Source: JBAYSY01 sp041675885 (GTDB lineage Bacteria > Pseudomonadota > Alphaproteobacteria > Rhodobacterales > Rhodobacteraceae). Taken from it: a stretch of 64,000 bases of DNA. The position numbers and the translations under genes are program-made. Where the stretch lies: the NCBI GenBank assembly GCA_041675885.1, contig JBAYSY010000011.1:1-64000 (forward strand). Direction: 5' to 3'. A model generated the notes under the pieces. That model searched no databases, was not told the DNA's origin, and saw only the letters and a program-made list of their open reading frames with translations. Position 1 is the first letter of the stretch. Every line of letters begins with the position of its first letter. This document shows positions 34,950 through 43,053 of this stretch, piece after piece.

Positions 34950-35879
34950 ATGCAGGCGCTCATGGATGTCATCCTGCCGGTCTTTCTGGTGATCGGCTTC
35001 GGCTATGCCGCGGTCTGGCGCGGGTTCATGAGCGATTCGGCCGTGGACGGGCTGATGCGTTTTGCGCAGAATTTCGCGATTCCCTGCCTGCTGTTCCGCG
35101 CCATCGCCACGCTCGACCTGGGGCAGGAGTTCGACCTGCGGATGCTCGGCACCTTTTACGCGGGCGCGCTGGCCGGATTCTTCGCGGCGATGCTGGGTGC
35201 GCGGTTCCTGTTCGGGCGCCCGTGGGAGGACAGCGTGGCGATCGGCTTCTGCGGGCTGTTCTCGAACTCGCTGCTCCTGGGCCTGCCGATCACCGAACGC
35301 GCCTATGGGCCGGACGGGCTGGCGGCGAACTATGCGATCATCTCTGTCCATGCGCCGTTCTGCTACGGCATCGGCATCACCGCGATGGAGATCGCCCGCA
35401 ACCGGGGCGGCAGTCTGGCCGGGCTGGCGCCGCGGGTGTTCGGGGCGATGTTCCGCAATGCGCTGGTGATCGGGATCGGCCTTGGATTCGTGGTGAACCT
35501 TGGCGGCATCCCGCTGCCCGGCGTGATGATGGGCGCGCTTGATCTGGTGGTGCAGGCGGCGCTGCCGGTGGCGCTGTTCGGGCTGGGCGGGGTGTTGTTC
35601 CGCTACCGGCCCGAGGGCGACATGCGCACCATCCTTTTCGTCTGCGCGGTCTCGCTGCTGCTGCATCCGGTGGTGACATGGGGGCTGGGGCAGGCAGTGG
35701 CGCTGGATCAGGGGGCGCTGCGCTCGGCCTCGGTCACGGCGGCGATGGCGCCGGGGGTGAACGCCTATCTGTTCGCCAACATGTACGGGGTGGCGAAGCG
35801 GGTGGCGGCCTCGTCGGTGCTGCTGGCGACGGGGATTTCCATGCTGACGGTCTGGGGCTGGCTGGCGGTGCTGCCCTGA
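34950..35879 (+). CDS. AEC-family transporter (auxin efflux carrier-like)
   Basis: The 309-residue, very hydrophobic protein has about ten membrane segments in two inverted halves, with the GLFSNSLLLGLPI signature near 97-109 and a matching NAYLFANMYG in the second half. AEC carriers (TC 2.A.69) include malate/malonate and other carboxylate permeases; the solute here is unknown. It lies 29 bases after the MBL gene and is followed by a hairpin and a tRNA gene on the other strand. Confidence 0.85.
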   Translation: MQALMDVILPVFLVIGFGYAAVWRGFMSDSAVDGLMRFAQNFAIPCLLFRAIATLDLGQEFDLRMLGTFYAGALAGFFAAMLGARFLFGRPWEDSVAIGFCGLFSNSLLLGLPITERAYGPDGLAANYAIISVHAPFCYGIGITAMEIARNRGGSLAGLAPRVFGAMFRNALVIGIGLGFVVNLGGIPLPGVMMGALDLVVQAALPVALFGLGGVLFRYRPEGDMRTILFVCAVSLLLHPVVTWGLGQAVALDQGALRSASVTAAMAPGVNAYLFANMYGVAKRVAASSVLLATGISMLTVWGWLAVLP

Positions 35880-35892
35880 GCGGGAAGCCGAA

Positions 35893-35912
35893 GGGCGGCC
35901 CGGGGGCCGCCC
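35893..35912 (+). terminator. Hairpin between the AEC gene and tRNA-Leu
   Basis: GGGCGGCC and GGCCGCCC form a perfect 8-bp stem with a CGGG loop, 14 bases after the AEC stop and 17 bases from the 3' end of the convergent tRNA. It can fold from either strand, so it may terminate both units. No long T-run follows. Confidence 0.5.
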
Positions 35913-35929
35913 TGTCTGGATACCGGGAG

Positions 35930-36016
35930 TGGTGCGGTCGAGAAGACTCGAACTTCCACGGGAGTTACCCCACAGCGACCTCAACGCTGCGCGTCTACCA
36001 ATTCCGCCACGACCGC
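35930..36016 (-). tRNA. tRNA-Leu (anticodon GAG)
   Basis: The minus strand gives an 87-base class II tRNA with encoded CCA. The acceptor stem is GCGGTCG/CGACCGC and the anticodon stem is CAGCG/CGCTG around the loop TTGAGGT. A long variable arm and a T loop TTCGAGT follow. Anticodon GAG reads CUC/CUU leucine codons. Confidence 0.96.
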
Positions 36017-36154
36017 ATGACCGCTCCGGTGCGCCGCTGTCTAGCGAATTGCCCGGGGGATGTGAAGGGGGTTTGTCGCGGGCGGACAGAGTTTCCCGGC
36101 CGGCCCCCGGCAGAGGGGTAATCCTGTCCGCCACCCCGGTCCGTTTCCTGCACG

Positions 36155-36207
36155 ACAGAGGGCAGCGGCCGACCGTGGGGGGGGCCGCTGGCGCAGCTGT
36201 TCCGGGC
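36155..36207 (+). repeat. Short intergenic element A (copy S1)
   Basis: This 53-base copy begins ACAGAGGGCAGCGGCCGACC and ends CTGTTCCGGGC. It has both ends of the long element but no variable middle. It is followed 38 bases later by an inverted copy of element B. Confidence 0.65.
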
Positions 36208-36245
36208 TGGGGGGTGTTCCGGTTCGGGTGTCGCTCCCGCCGGAT

Positions 36246-36270
36246 GGTGCGCTGAAGCGCACCCTACGGG
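36246..36270 (-). repeat. Hairpin element B (copy B1)
   Basis: The reverse complement of CCCGTAG followed by GGTGCGCTTCAGCGCACC-type hairpin sequence. The stem is GGTGCGC/GCGCACC with a four-base loop. Identical 25-base copies are at 36581 and 43024. Confidence 0.7.
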
Positions 36271-36369
36271 GGCCGGGATCCGGTCTGCTGTTGCCTTGCC
36301 TTGGGTGAAGCGTCCCGAACGGGGAGAGGAACGGCGATTGCGCCATCACCCTGGCTGCACCCCAGCCAC

Positions 36370-36530
36370 AACAGAGGGCAGCCGCCGACCGCGGCGTCCC
36401 TCTCCACGGGACGGGTTCAAGCAGTCCCCGGGGCGGTCACGGGATCGCCGCCGGTAACCACAATAACAGAATTCATCCAGACACGGGCGGTCGGCCGCTG
36501 CCCGGCGGCGCTGACGCGGCTGTTCCGGGC
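36370..36530 (+). repeat. Long intergenic element A (copy L2)
   Basis: The left arm GGGCAGCCGCCGACCGCGG (36376-36394, one change from L1) and right arm GCGGTCGGCCGCTGCCC (36487-36503) bound about 92 bases. The element ends CGGCTGTTCCGGGC at 36530. The inner sequence differs from that of L1. Confidence 0.7.
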
Positions 36531-36580
36531 AGGAGGGGGCCGCATGTGGCAAGCGGTTCCGCCGCCGGGAACAGGTGCAA

Positions 36581-36605
36581 CCCGTAGGGTGCGCTTCAGC
36601 GCACC
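36581..36605 (+). repeat. Hairpin element B (copy B2)
   Basis: CCCGTAG followed by the GGTGCGCTTCAGCGCACC hairpin, 50 bases after long element A. It is identical to the copies at 36246 (inverted) and 43024. Confidence 0.7.
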
Positions 36606-36699
36606 ACCCCCCGGGTCGGTTCATTGCACAACGATAAGCCGCGCCCGACCGCAGGGGGGGCGATTCCGCCCGCCACCCGCAGGGGGAAGGCTGTCCCGC

Positions 36700-38196
36700 C
36701 TACTGGCGGAACAGCATGAACGGCAGCCGCGCGGCGAAGGGCAGCGCCTCGATCCCGCTGCGGGTTTCGGTCTGCGCCGGGGCTGTTGCTGCCGGGGCCA
36801 TGACCAGTGTCTCTCCCGGCGCGGTCTCGGTCGGAAGGTCGAAACCGGGCAGTTCCGCTTCGGCGGCGACCTCCGGCGCGGGGGCGGTGGCCGGGGCCAG
36901 CGCAAAGGCCGGAAGCGAAGCGGGCACCACCGGGACGAGTTGCGCCTGATCCGGCTTGCCGCCCAGCGTATAGGCGGCGCGGCGAATCAGGTCGGCGCGG
37001 TCGGCCATCCCCGGCGCGAAGACCATGGTGGCCCCGTCCCCGGCTGCCTCAAGGCTCATCTCGTACCAGGGCAGGGCCAGGTCGGGCCGCTCGCTGGTGC
37101 CGAAGCCCTGCACCAGATGGTGGCCCACCAGTTCGGCATAGCCGCGCTCTCCCAGCACCGTCAGCACCAGCGCCGAGCCGATCGCCACGTCCATGTTGTC
37201 GGTGACGTAACCGACGCCAAGGCAGATCCGCCCCGTGCCGGACAGTTGCGCCGGGGCCATGCCGCTTTGCAGCACGAAACCCGAGACCTCCTGCAACACG
37301 GCGTCACGGTCCTTCAGCGACAGCGCCGCCACGTGATCGCGCAGCACCGGGCCGAACCCTTCGCATTGCTGGGCGATCTGCTGCGGGGTAAAGCCCGGCA
37401 CCTTGGCCATCAGATCCTCTCCCTGCGAGATCGCATAGGTGCGCGCAAGGCAGAACTGTTCCGACAGCGCGAAGGCCGGGTCGGTCATGTTCGAGACCGT
37501 GACGAAACCGCCGTTCGAGTTGGTCAGCAGGCTGACCTTGTTGCAGTGCGACGCAAGCGAGGCCGTCACCGCCCCCTGCCCCATGAACGACGGCAAGGAG
37601 GGCGATTCGGGTTCGGGCGCGGGCACGGGTTCGGCCACCACCGGCACCGAGGGCAGCGCGGGTTCGGGTGCGGGCGCGGGGACCGGGGCGGCGGGGGCCG
37701 CGAACGGCTGCACCGGCACCCCGGCCATTTCGTCGCGCTGCACCACCAGCAGGCCGCGCATCCCCATCGGGTGGCTGGCCATCACCTGCGACACGCCCGG
37801 ACCGCCGATCAGCGCCCGCTGGTAGGCGGTGGTCAGGATCATCCGTTCGTATTCGGTGATGTATCCGGTAGGCGGATGGCCGAGCACCGCCTGATACTGC
37901 GAGACCGCCGCGCGCGAGCGCGGGCCGATCGCCCCGTCGGGCGTCCCCGCGCCGAAACCGAAGTGGTTGAGCGCAACCTGCATCTCGCGGTTGGCCTGCC
38001 GCTGGGCCGTGGAGACGGTGGAGCGCGGCACGGTGCGCACATGCTGCCGCTGCTGGCGGTTCTTCGTGGCCTCGTTGACGATGATGCCGCCGATCACCCC
38101 GCCGACGATCCCGCCCACAAGCCCGTCGCTGGCGGCGGCGGGGGTGGCGGCGATCACACCGGCCACGCAGGCCGAGACAATACCTTTCGCGTTCAT
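36700..38196 (-). CDS. Exported peptidoglycan-binding-domain protein
   Basis: The 498-residue protein has a signal peptide (ending about AAAS) and a glycine-zipper segment GLVGGIVGGVIGGIIV near 25-40. A PG_binding_1-type repeat lies at about 70-110 (VALNHFGFGAGTPDGAIGPR). A Pro/Ala/Glu-rich linker (about 165-205) and a C-terminal domain of unknown family with several cysteines follow. It is likely periplasmic or outer-membrane associated and bound to cell wall. GGAGA lies before the ATG at 38196. No enzyme motif was recognised. It is divergent from lipB. Confidence 0.65.
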   Translation of the reverse strand: MNAKGIVSACVAGVIAATPAAASDGLVGGIVGGVIGGIIVNEATKNRQQRQHVRTVPRSTVSTAQRQANREMQVALNHFGFGAGTPDGAIGPRSRAAVSQYQAVLGHPPTGYITEYERMILTTAYQRALIGGPGVSQVMASHPMGMRGLLVVQRDEMAGVPVQPFAAPAAPVPAPAPEPALPSVPVVAEPVPAPEPESPSLPSFMGQGAVTASLASHCNKVSLLTNSNGGFVTVSNMTDPAFALSEQFCLARTYAISQGEDLMAKVPGFTPQQIAQQCEGFGPVLRDHVAALSLKDRDAVLQEVSGFVLQSGMAPAQLSGTGRICLGVGYVTDNMDVAIGSALVLTVLGERGYAELVGHHLVQGFGTSERPDLALPWYEMSLEAAGDGATMVFAPGMADRADLIRRAAYTLGGKPDQAQLVPVVPASLPAFALAPATAPAPEVAAEAELPGFDLPTETAPGETLVMAPAATAPAQTETRSGIEALPFAARLPFMLFRQ

Positions 38197-38303
38197 CGCA
38201 GATCTCCGTCCAAGGATTTCCTTCAATTACCGGACAGGGTAACACAAGCCTGCCCCCGGGGAAGACAGAATTCGGGGCGAAACAAGGGGAATCAGCGGAA
38301 AAC

Positions 38304-38978
38304 ATGCCTCCGGGACAGATGGAATCGGTGGAATGGCGCCATTGGCCGGGGCTGGTCCCCTATGCCGAGGCACTGGCGGCCATGGAGGCCCGGGTGGCCG
38401 GAATCGCCGCGGGCACGGCGTCCGAGGCGATCTGGCTGCTGGAACACCCGCCGCTTTACACCGCCGGAACCAGCGCCGATCCCGCCGACCTGACCGATCC
38501 GGGCCGGTTCCCCGTGCATGCCGCCGGGCGCGGCGGGCAGTATACCTATCACGGGCCGGGGCAGCGGGTGGTCTATGTCATGCTGGACCTGAACCGGCGC
38601 GGGCGCGACGTGCGCCGCTTTGTCCGCGCACTGGAGGACTGGGTCATCGGCACGCTGGCCGAGTTCGGCGTGAGGGGAGAGCGCCGGGCGGGCCGCGTCG
38701 GCGTCTGGGTCGGGCGGCCCGAAAAGGCGCCGGGGCCGGACGGCGCCATGCGCGAGGACAAGATCGCCGCCATCGGCATCAAGCTGCGGCGCTGGGTCAG
38801 CTTTCACGGGCTGGCGATCAACGTCGAGCCCGAGCTGAGCCACTTCGACGGGATCGTGCCCTGCGGCATCCGTGAACACGGGGTGACGAGTCTGGTCGAT
38901 CTGGGCCGGCCGGTCACGATGGAAGATGTCGATACCGCCCTGGCGCGGGTTTTTCCACGTTATTTCAAATATTTATAA
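38304..38978 (+). CDS. lipB: Octanoyl-[acyl-carrier-protein]-protein N-octanoyltransferase (LipB)
   Basis: The 224-residue enzyme moves octanoyl from ACP to lipoyl domains, the first step of lipoate synthesis. RGGQYTYHGPGQ near 76-87, K160 in AAIGIKL and the acyl-thioester C187 in VPCGI are the catalytic elements. ATG at 38304 or at 38319 could be the start; neither has a clear ribosome site. No lipA is in the window. Confidence 0.93.
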   Translation: MPPGQMESVEWRHWPGLVPYAEALAAMEARVAGIAAGTASEAIWLLEHPPLYTAGTSADPADLTDPGRFPVHAAGRGGQYTYHGPGQRVVYVMLDLNRRGRDVRRFVRALEDWVIGTLAEFGVRGERRAGRVGVWVGRPEKAPGPDGAMREDKIAAIGIKLRRWVSFHGLAINVEPELSHFDGIVPCGIREHGVTSLVDLGRPVTMEDVDTALARVFPRYFKYL

Positions 38979-39172
38979 TCCCCTGGCGCGACCGGGGATA
39001 GGAAGCGCGCCGCCGTTTTCAACCCCGCTCACCGGAGAGTTGATCTGACAAAATACGCACCTTGCTGTGCGCCGGTGCGCGTTGTTCCGGGCCGGTCGGG
39101 GCCGTATCTCTCGCTCATGGCCAGAACGGCTACGAACGATCCCCAGCGGATCCACATATCAGGAGATACACC

Positions 39173-39496
39173 ATGAAGACCCTCGCCTCGACCTTTGCCG
39201 CCATCGCCCTGTCCGCCTCGGTCGCCGGTGCCGCCGATATCGGCCATGTGGCCGACAGCAATATCGCGGTCACCCGCAACGTCCCCGCCGAGCTTCTGCT
39301 GCTTCCGGTCGATCGCGTCGGGCTGGACAGCGACACGGTGCAGGTGACCGTCGGTCATACCGCGCTGGTCCCCGCCGGTGAACTGCTTTCGGCCGCGGAT
39401 CTCGAGGTCAGCGGTCTGGCGGCGGACACGCTGCTGCCGGTCACGACCTTTGCGGGTGCCGAAGTCGCGGACGTGCCGCTTCACCCCACCCGCTGA
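39173..39496 (+). CDS. Small exported protein of unknown function
   Basis: The 107-residue protein has a standard signal peptide (MKTLASTFAAIALSASVAGA), leaving a mature part of about 87 residues with no cysteine and no recognised domain. A perfect AGGAG lies upstream of the ATG at 39173. Composition (Val, Asp, Leu) suggests a small beta-rich periplasmic protein. It stands alone between lipB and a long gap. I do not recognise the family. Confidence 0.6.
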   Translation: MKTLASTFAAIALSASVAGAADIGHVADSNIAVTRNVPAELLLLPVDRVGLDSDTVQVTVGHTALVPAGELLSAADLEVSGLAADTLLPVTTFAGAEVADVPLHPTR

Positions 39497-40131
39497 CACC
39501 ATCAGCGCGGAAAAACCGTACGACGGATGCAGCGTCGGCCCCCGGGTCGGCGCTGCATTGCCTTGCAGCCGCCTTCCGCCACGCCACCCGCCGCGCGCGC
39601 CCCGTATCGCGCAGCACATCTGCCGCGTTCGGCGAAATCGGCCGACACGACCTGCGGACATGCCCCGGAGTTTCGCGCCGACAAGGGGACGCCCACCGAT
39701 CCCCCCGGTCCGCCCCGCCGGGCAGACCGAGATAAATCGCCGCACCGGAAACGGCTTTCGTCGCGCCCGCCCTGAAAAGCGCCGGGAACGGCGGGACGGG
39801 ACGGAACGGGCGGCGGCCCCGGCATCGGGGCCGCAGACAGAGCGTACCGCAGGGCGGCGACCTGACCGGAAACGCCTTTTCTCCTTGCCCGCGACCGGGC
39901 GCGGCACATGCCGCCGGGCTGCGGTCGGCCCCCGCCCCTTGTCGCGGCGGGATCATGCGGGGCGGCGACACGGACCGCACCGCACCGCATGGCCGGTTTG
40001 CAGAATCGCAAGTGCGGGCGCGGGCAAATAAAGGTATATATGGGATGCGACAAGGTAGCATCGTGGACCTGTCGGCGAAATCGGTTAGTCTGCGCCCCCG
40101 ATTCCCGTAGCTCTTCAGGAGGACACTCAAG
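39497..40131. other. 635-base gap before cytochrome c2
   Basis: Several open frames exist on both strands but all are Arg/Pro-rich, lack ribosome sites and show no motif. I see no gene. The last 110 bases turn AT-richer (TATATATG near 40036) and should contain the cycA promoter. A GGAGGA ribosome site precedes the start. Confidence 0.5.
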
Positions 40132-40551
40132 ATGAAAACCATGACACTGGCCGCCATCGCCTCGGCCGCCCTTGCCCTGCCGGCGCTTGCCCAGGACATC
40201 GCCAACGGCGAAAAGGAATTCGGCAAATGCACCGCCTGCCACGCGATCATCGATGACGACGGCGAGGTGATCAAGCGCGGCGGCCGCGTCGGCCCCAACC
40301 TCTACGGCATCATCGGCCGCCCCGCGGGCGCCGTGGAGGGCTTCCGCTATTCGCCGGCACTGGCCGCCGCGGGCGAACAGGGGCTGGTGTGGGATATCGA
40401 GAACTTCGACGTCTACAGTCAGGACACGACCGCCTTCCTGCGCGAGTACCTCGGCGATTCGAAGGCGCGCTCGCTCATGACCTTCAAGCTGCGTTCGGGC
40501 GGCGACGACATCGCGGCCTACATCGCATCGCTCTCGGATGCGACGGAATGA
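40132..40551 (+). CDS. cycA: Cytochrome c2-type periplasmic cytochrome
   Basis: The 139-residue exported class I cytochrome c has haem site CTACH at 33-37 after GEKEFGK. It has the RVGPNLYGIIGRPAG loop near 52-66 and axial M116 in SLMTFKL. The pattern is that of Rhodobacter cytochrome c2, the soluble carrier between the bc1 complex and cytochrome c oxidase. The oxidase subunit I gene follows 151 bases downstream, in keeping with a shared function. A strong AGGAGG lies before the ATG. Confidence 0.88.
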   Translation: MKTMTLAAIASAALALPALAQDIANGEKEFGKCTACHAIIDDDGEVIKRGGRVGPNLYGIIGRPAGAVEGFRYSPALAAAGEQGLVWDIENFDVYSQDTTAFLREYLGDSKARSLMTFKLRSGGDDIAAYIASLSDATE

Positions 40552-40582
40552 CGCACAATTTGCCGGGGAAAGACGGAAATAG

Positions 40583-40596
40583 TTGATCTGGGTCAA
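40583..40596 (+). promoter_or_regulatory. FNR-type operator upstream of ctaD
   Basis: TTGATCTGGGTCAA matches the FNR/FnrL consensus TTGAT-N4-ATCAA at nine of ten fixed positions. It lies 32 bases after the cycA stop and about 113 bases before the ctaD start. If the start site is about 42 bases downstream, the site would activate; a site overlapping the promoter would repress. Confidence 0.65.
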
Positions 40597-40650
40597 AGTC
40601 AGACATTGCCGTTCCCCCGGCGACCTCCTAGAACCGGGCATGTTCGACCC

Positions 40651-40673
40651 CGGCAGCCGTCTCCCGGCTGCCG
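40651..40673 (+). terminator. Hairpin in the ctaD leader
   Basis: CGGCAGCCG and CGGCTGCCG form a perfect 9-bp stem with loop TCTCC, 29 bases before the ctaD start and followed by AATAAAG. It may end cycA transcription, but it lies beyond the FNR-like box. It could instead be a structured 5' leader of ctaD. Confidence 0.4.
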
Positions 40674-40702
40674 AATAAAGCAAATGCCAATGGGAGGCGA
40701 TA

Positions 40703-42376
40703 ATGGCGGATGCAGCCATTCACGGCCATGGCGAACATGACAACCGGGGTTTCTTCACCCGCTGGTTCATGTCCACCAACCACAAGGACATCGGGATCCT
40801 ATACCTGTTCACGGCGGGCTTCGTCGGCCTGATCGCCGTGGTCTTCACCGTGTACATGCGCATGGAGCTGATGGAGCCCGGCGTGCAATACATGTGCGCG
40901 GAGGGCGCACGTTTCACCGCGGCCGCGCTTGAGGACTGTACCCCGAACGGCCATCTGTGGAACGTTCTGGTCACCGCCCACGGCATCCTGATGATGTTCT
41001 TCGTGGTGATTCCCGCGCTGTTCGGCGGGTTCGGCAACTATTTCATGCCGCTGCACATCGGTGCGCCGGACATGGCCTTTCCGCGGATGAACAACCTGAG
41101 CTACTGGCTCTATGTCGCGGGAACCACGCTTGCCGTCGCCTCGGTGCTGTCCCCCGGCGGCAACGGGCAGTTGGGATCGGGTGTCGGCTGGGTGCTCTAT
41201 CCGCCGCTTTCGACCAACGAGGAAGGCTTCTCGATGGATCTGGCGATCTTCGCCGTCCACGTCTCGGGCGCCTCGTCGATCCTTGGTGCGATCAACATGA
41301 TCACCACCTTCCTGAACATGCGCGCGCCGGGCATGACGCTGCACAAGGTGCCGCTGTTCGCCTGGTCGATCTTCGTCACCGCCTGGATGATCCTGCTGGC
41401 GCTGCCGGTGCTGGCCGGTGCCATCACCATGCTGCTGACGGACCGCAACTTCGGCACCACCTTCTTCGACGCCTCGGGCGGTGGCGACCCGATCCTCTAC
41501 CAGCATATCCTGTGGTTCTTCGGCCATCCCGAGGTCTACATCATCATCATCCCCGGCTTCGGCATCATCAGCCACGTGATCGCCACCTTCGCGCGCAAGC
41601 CGATCTTCGGCTACCTGCCGATGGTCTATGCGATGGTCGCGATCGGGGTGCTGGGCTTCGTCGTCTGGGCGCACCACATGTATACGGTGGGCATGTCCGT
41701 CACCCAGCAGGCCTATTTCATGCTGGCGACGATGGTGATCGCGGTGCCGACCGGCATCAAGGTGTTCTCCTGGATCGCCACCATGTGGCGCGGCTCGGTC
41801 ACGTTCGAGACGCCGATGCTCTGGGCGTTCGGCTTCCTGTTCCTGTTCACCATCGGCGGCGTGACCGGCATCGTGATCAGCCAGGCCGGGATCGACCGGG
41901 CCTATCACGACACCTATTACATCGTGGCGCATTTCCACTATGTGATGTCGCTGGGTGCGATCTTCGCGATCTTCGCGGGGATCTACTACTGGATGGCCAA
42001 GATGTCGGGACGGCAATATCCGGAATGGGCGGGCAAGCTGCACTTCTGGATGATGTTCATCGGCGCGAACCTGACCTTCTTCCCGCAGCACTTCCTCGGC
42101 CGTCAGGGGATGCCGCGCCGCTACATCGACTATCCGGAAGCCTTCGCCTACTGGAACTGGGTCTCGTCGATCGGCGCCTTCATCTCCTTCGCCTCGTTCC
42201 TGCTGTTCATCGGCATCGTGGTCTACACGCTGCGCGCCGGCGCGCGCGAGACGCGGCCCAACTACTGGAACGAATACGCCGACACGCTGGAGTGGACCCT
42301 GCCTTCGCCGCCGCCCGAACACACGTTCGAGCAGCTTCCGAAGCCCGAGGACTGGGACAGGAGCCACGCCCATTAA
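40703..42376 (+). CDS. ctaD: Cytochrome c oxidase subunit I (aa3 type)
   Basis: The 557-residue, 12-helix subunit carries haem a, haem a3 and CuB. Visible ligands are H93 (TAHGIL), H275 with cross-linked Y279 in GHPEVY, H324-H325 (AHHMYT), H410 and H412 (AHFHY). The proton paths are intact: D123 and N130 in GAPDMAFPRMNN for the D channel, E277, and K353 in PTGIKVFSW for the K channel. A GGGAGG site precedes the start. Only subunit I is here; ctaC/ctaE must be elsewhere. Confidence 0.97.
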   Translation: MADAAIHGHGEHDNRGFFTRWFMSTNHKDIGILYLFTAGFVGLIAVVFTVYMRMELMEPGVQYMCAEGARFTAAALEDCTPNGHLWNVLVTAHGILMMFFVVIPALFGGFGNYFMPLHIGAPDMAFPRMNNLSYWLYVAGTTLAVASVLSPGGNGQLGSGVGWVLYPPLSTNEEGFSMDLAIFAVHVSGASSILGAINMITTFLNMRAPGMTLHKVPLFAWSIFVTAWMILLALPVLAGAITMLLTDRNFGTTFFDASGGGDPILYQHILWFFGHPEVYIIIIPGFGIISHVIATFARKPIFGYLPMVYAMVAIGVLGFVVWAHHMYTVGMSVTQQAYFMLATMVIAVPTGIKVFSWIATMWRGSVTFETPMLWAFGFLFLFTIGGVTGIVISQAGIDRAYHDTYYIVAHFHYVMSLGAIFAIFAGIYYWMAKMSGRQYPEWAGKLHFWMMFIGANLTFFPQHFLGRQGMPRRYIDYPEAFAYWNWVSSIGAFISFASFLLFIGIVVYTLRAGARETRPNYWNEYADTLEWTLPSPPPEHTFEQLPKPEDWDRSHAH

Positions 42377-42391
42377 GGCGAGGTCGGCGGG

Positions 42392-42928
42392 ATGCCCCGC
42401 GACTGGGTGAAACCCCTGCGCAAGGCCCCGGAGCAGTCCGGGGCCTTGTTGCGTCATGCGGCAGGCGATGCGCCCTTGGCCGAGCTGCACCTGTGGCCCT
42501 ACCGTTCGCTGCCCCGGCGGGGGTTCGCGGGGTTCATCGGGCTGACGGCGGCGCTACTGTCGCTGCCGCTGCTGGTCTCGCTCGGCTCGCCGGTGCTCTG
42601 GGGGCTCTTGCCGTTCCTGGTGCTGGCGGTGGCGGGGCTGTGGTGGGCACTCTCGCGCAGCTACCGCGACGGCGAGGTGATCGAGGTGCTGAAACTCTGG
42701 CCCGACCGGGTGGAACTGGTCCGCCAGGACCCCGGCCGGACGCCGCGCGAATGGGCCGCCAACCCGCATTGGGTGCGGCTGATGCTGCATCCGAAGGGCG
42801 GGCCGGTGCCGCAATACCTCACGCTGAGCGGCGACGGCCGCGAGGTCGAGATCGGGGCGTTTCTTTCGGAGGGCGAGCGGCTGGCGCTGCATGGTGAATT
42901 GCGCGAGGCGCTGGCGGCACTGCGCTGA
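42392..42928 (+). CDS. DUF2244 membrane protein
   Basis: The 178-residue protein has two membrane segments (about 48-85) flanked by cytoplasmic parts, with LHLWPYRSLPRRGF before and HWVRLMLHPKGG after, matching DUF2244. In alphaproteobacteria this family commonly sits directly after ctaD, as here (15 bases). A link to oxidase assembly is inferred from that context only. Confidence 0.82.
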   Translation: MPRDWVKPLRKAPEQSGALLRHAAGDAPLAELHLWPYRSLPRRGFAGFIGLTAALLSLPLLVSLGSPVLWGLLPFLVLAVAGLWWALSRSYRDGEVIEVLKLWPDRVELVRQDPGRTPREWAANPHWVRLMLHPKGGPVPQYLTLSGDGREVEIGAFLSEGERLALHGELREALAALR

Positions 42929-42941
42929 GGCCCCGCCCCCG

Positions 42942-42992
42942 ACAGAGGGCAGCGGCCGACCGCGGGGGACCGCTGGCGCGGCTGTTCCGGGC
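42942..42992 (+). repeat. Short intergenic element A (copy S2)
   Basis: This 51-base copy begins ACAGAGGGCAGCGGCCGACC and ends CGGCTGTTCCGGGC, the same ends as the long copies. It lies 14 bases after the DUF2244 stop and 31 bases before element B. Confidence 0.65.
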
Positions 42993-43023
42993 GGGTAAGA
43001 TGGTGCCCCGGCTCGGTCCCGCC

Positions 43024-43048
43024 CCCGTAGGGTGCGCTTCAGCGCACC
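43024..43048 (+). repeat. Hairpin element B (copy B3)
   Basis: CCCGTAG followed by the GGTGCGCTTCAGCGCACC hairpin, ending six bases before the stop codon of the convergent permease gene. It could serve as a terminator for both neighbours. Confidence 0.65.
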
Positions 43049-43053
43049 GCCCC

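Larger units (their letters stand above)
36017..36699. other. Repeat-filled gap between tRNA-Leu and the peptidoglycan-binding protein gene
   Basis: No credible gene is seen in these 683 bases. The space is largely occupied by repeats: short element A (36155-36207), element B (36246-36270, inverted), long element A (36370-36530) and element B (36581-36605). Two A-B pairs in tandem suggest a local duplication or repeated insertion. Confidence 0.6.

Noticed and set aside
36301..38493. A 730-codon plus-strand frame across the repeats and antisense to the peptidoglycan-binding protein gene
   Set aside because: Low-complexity His/Arg/Gly composition, it runs through repeat elements, and the minus strand has a signal peptide and domain.
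39441..40719. Open frames of up to 405 codons on both strands before cytochrome c2
   Set aside because: They overlap cycA in antisense, are Arg/Pro-rich, and have no ribosome site or motif. The region is reported as a gap.
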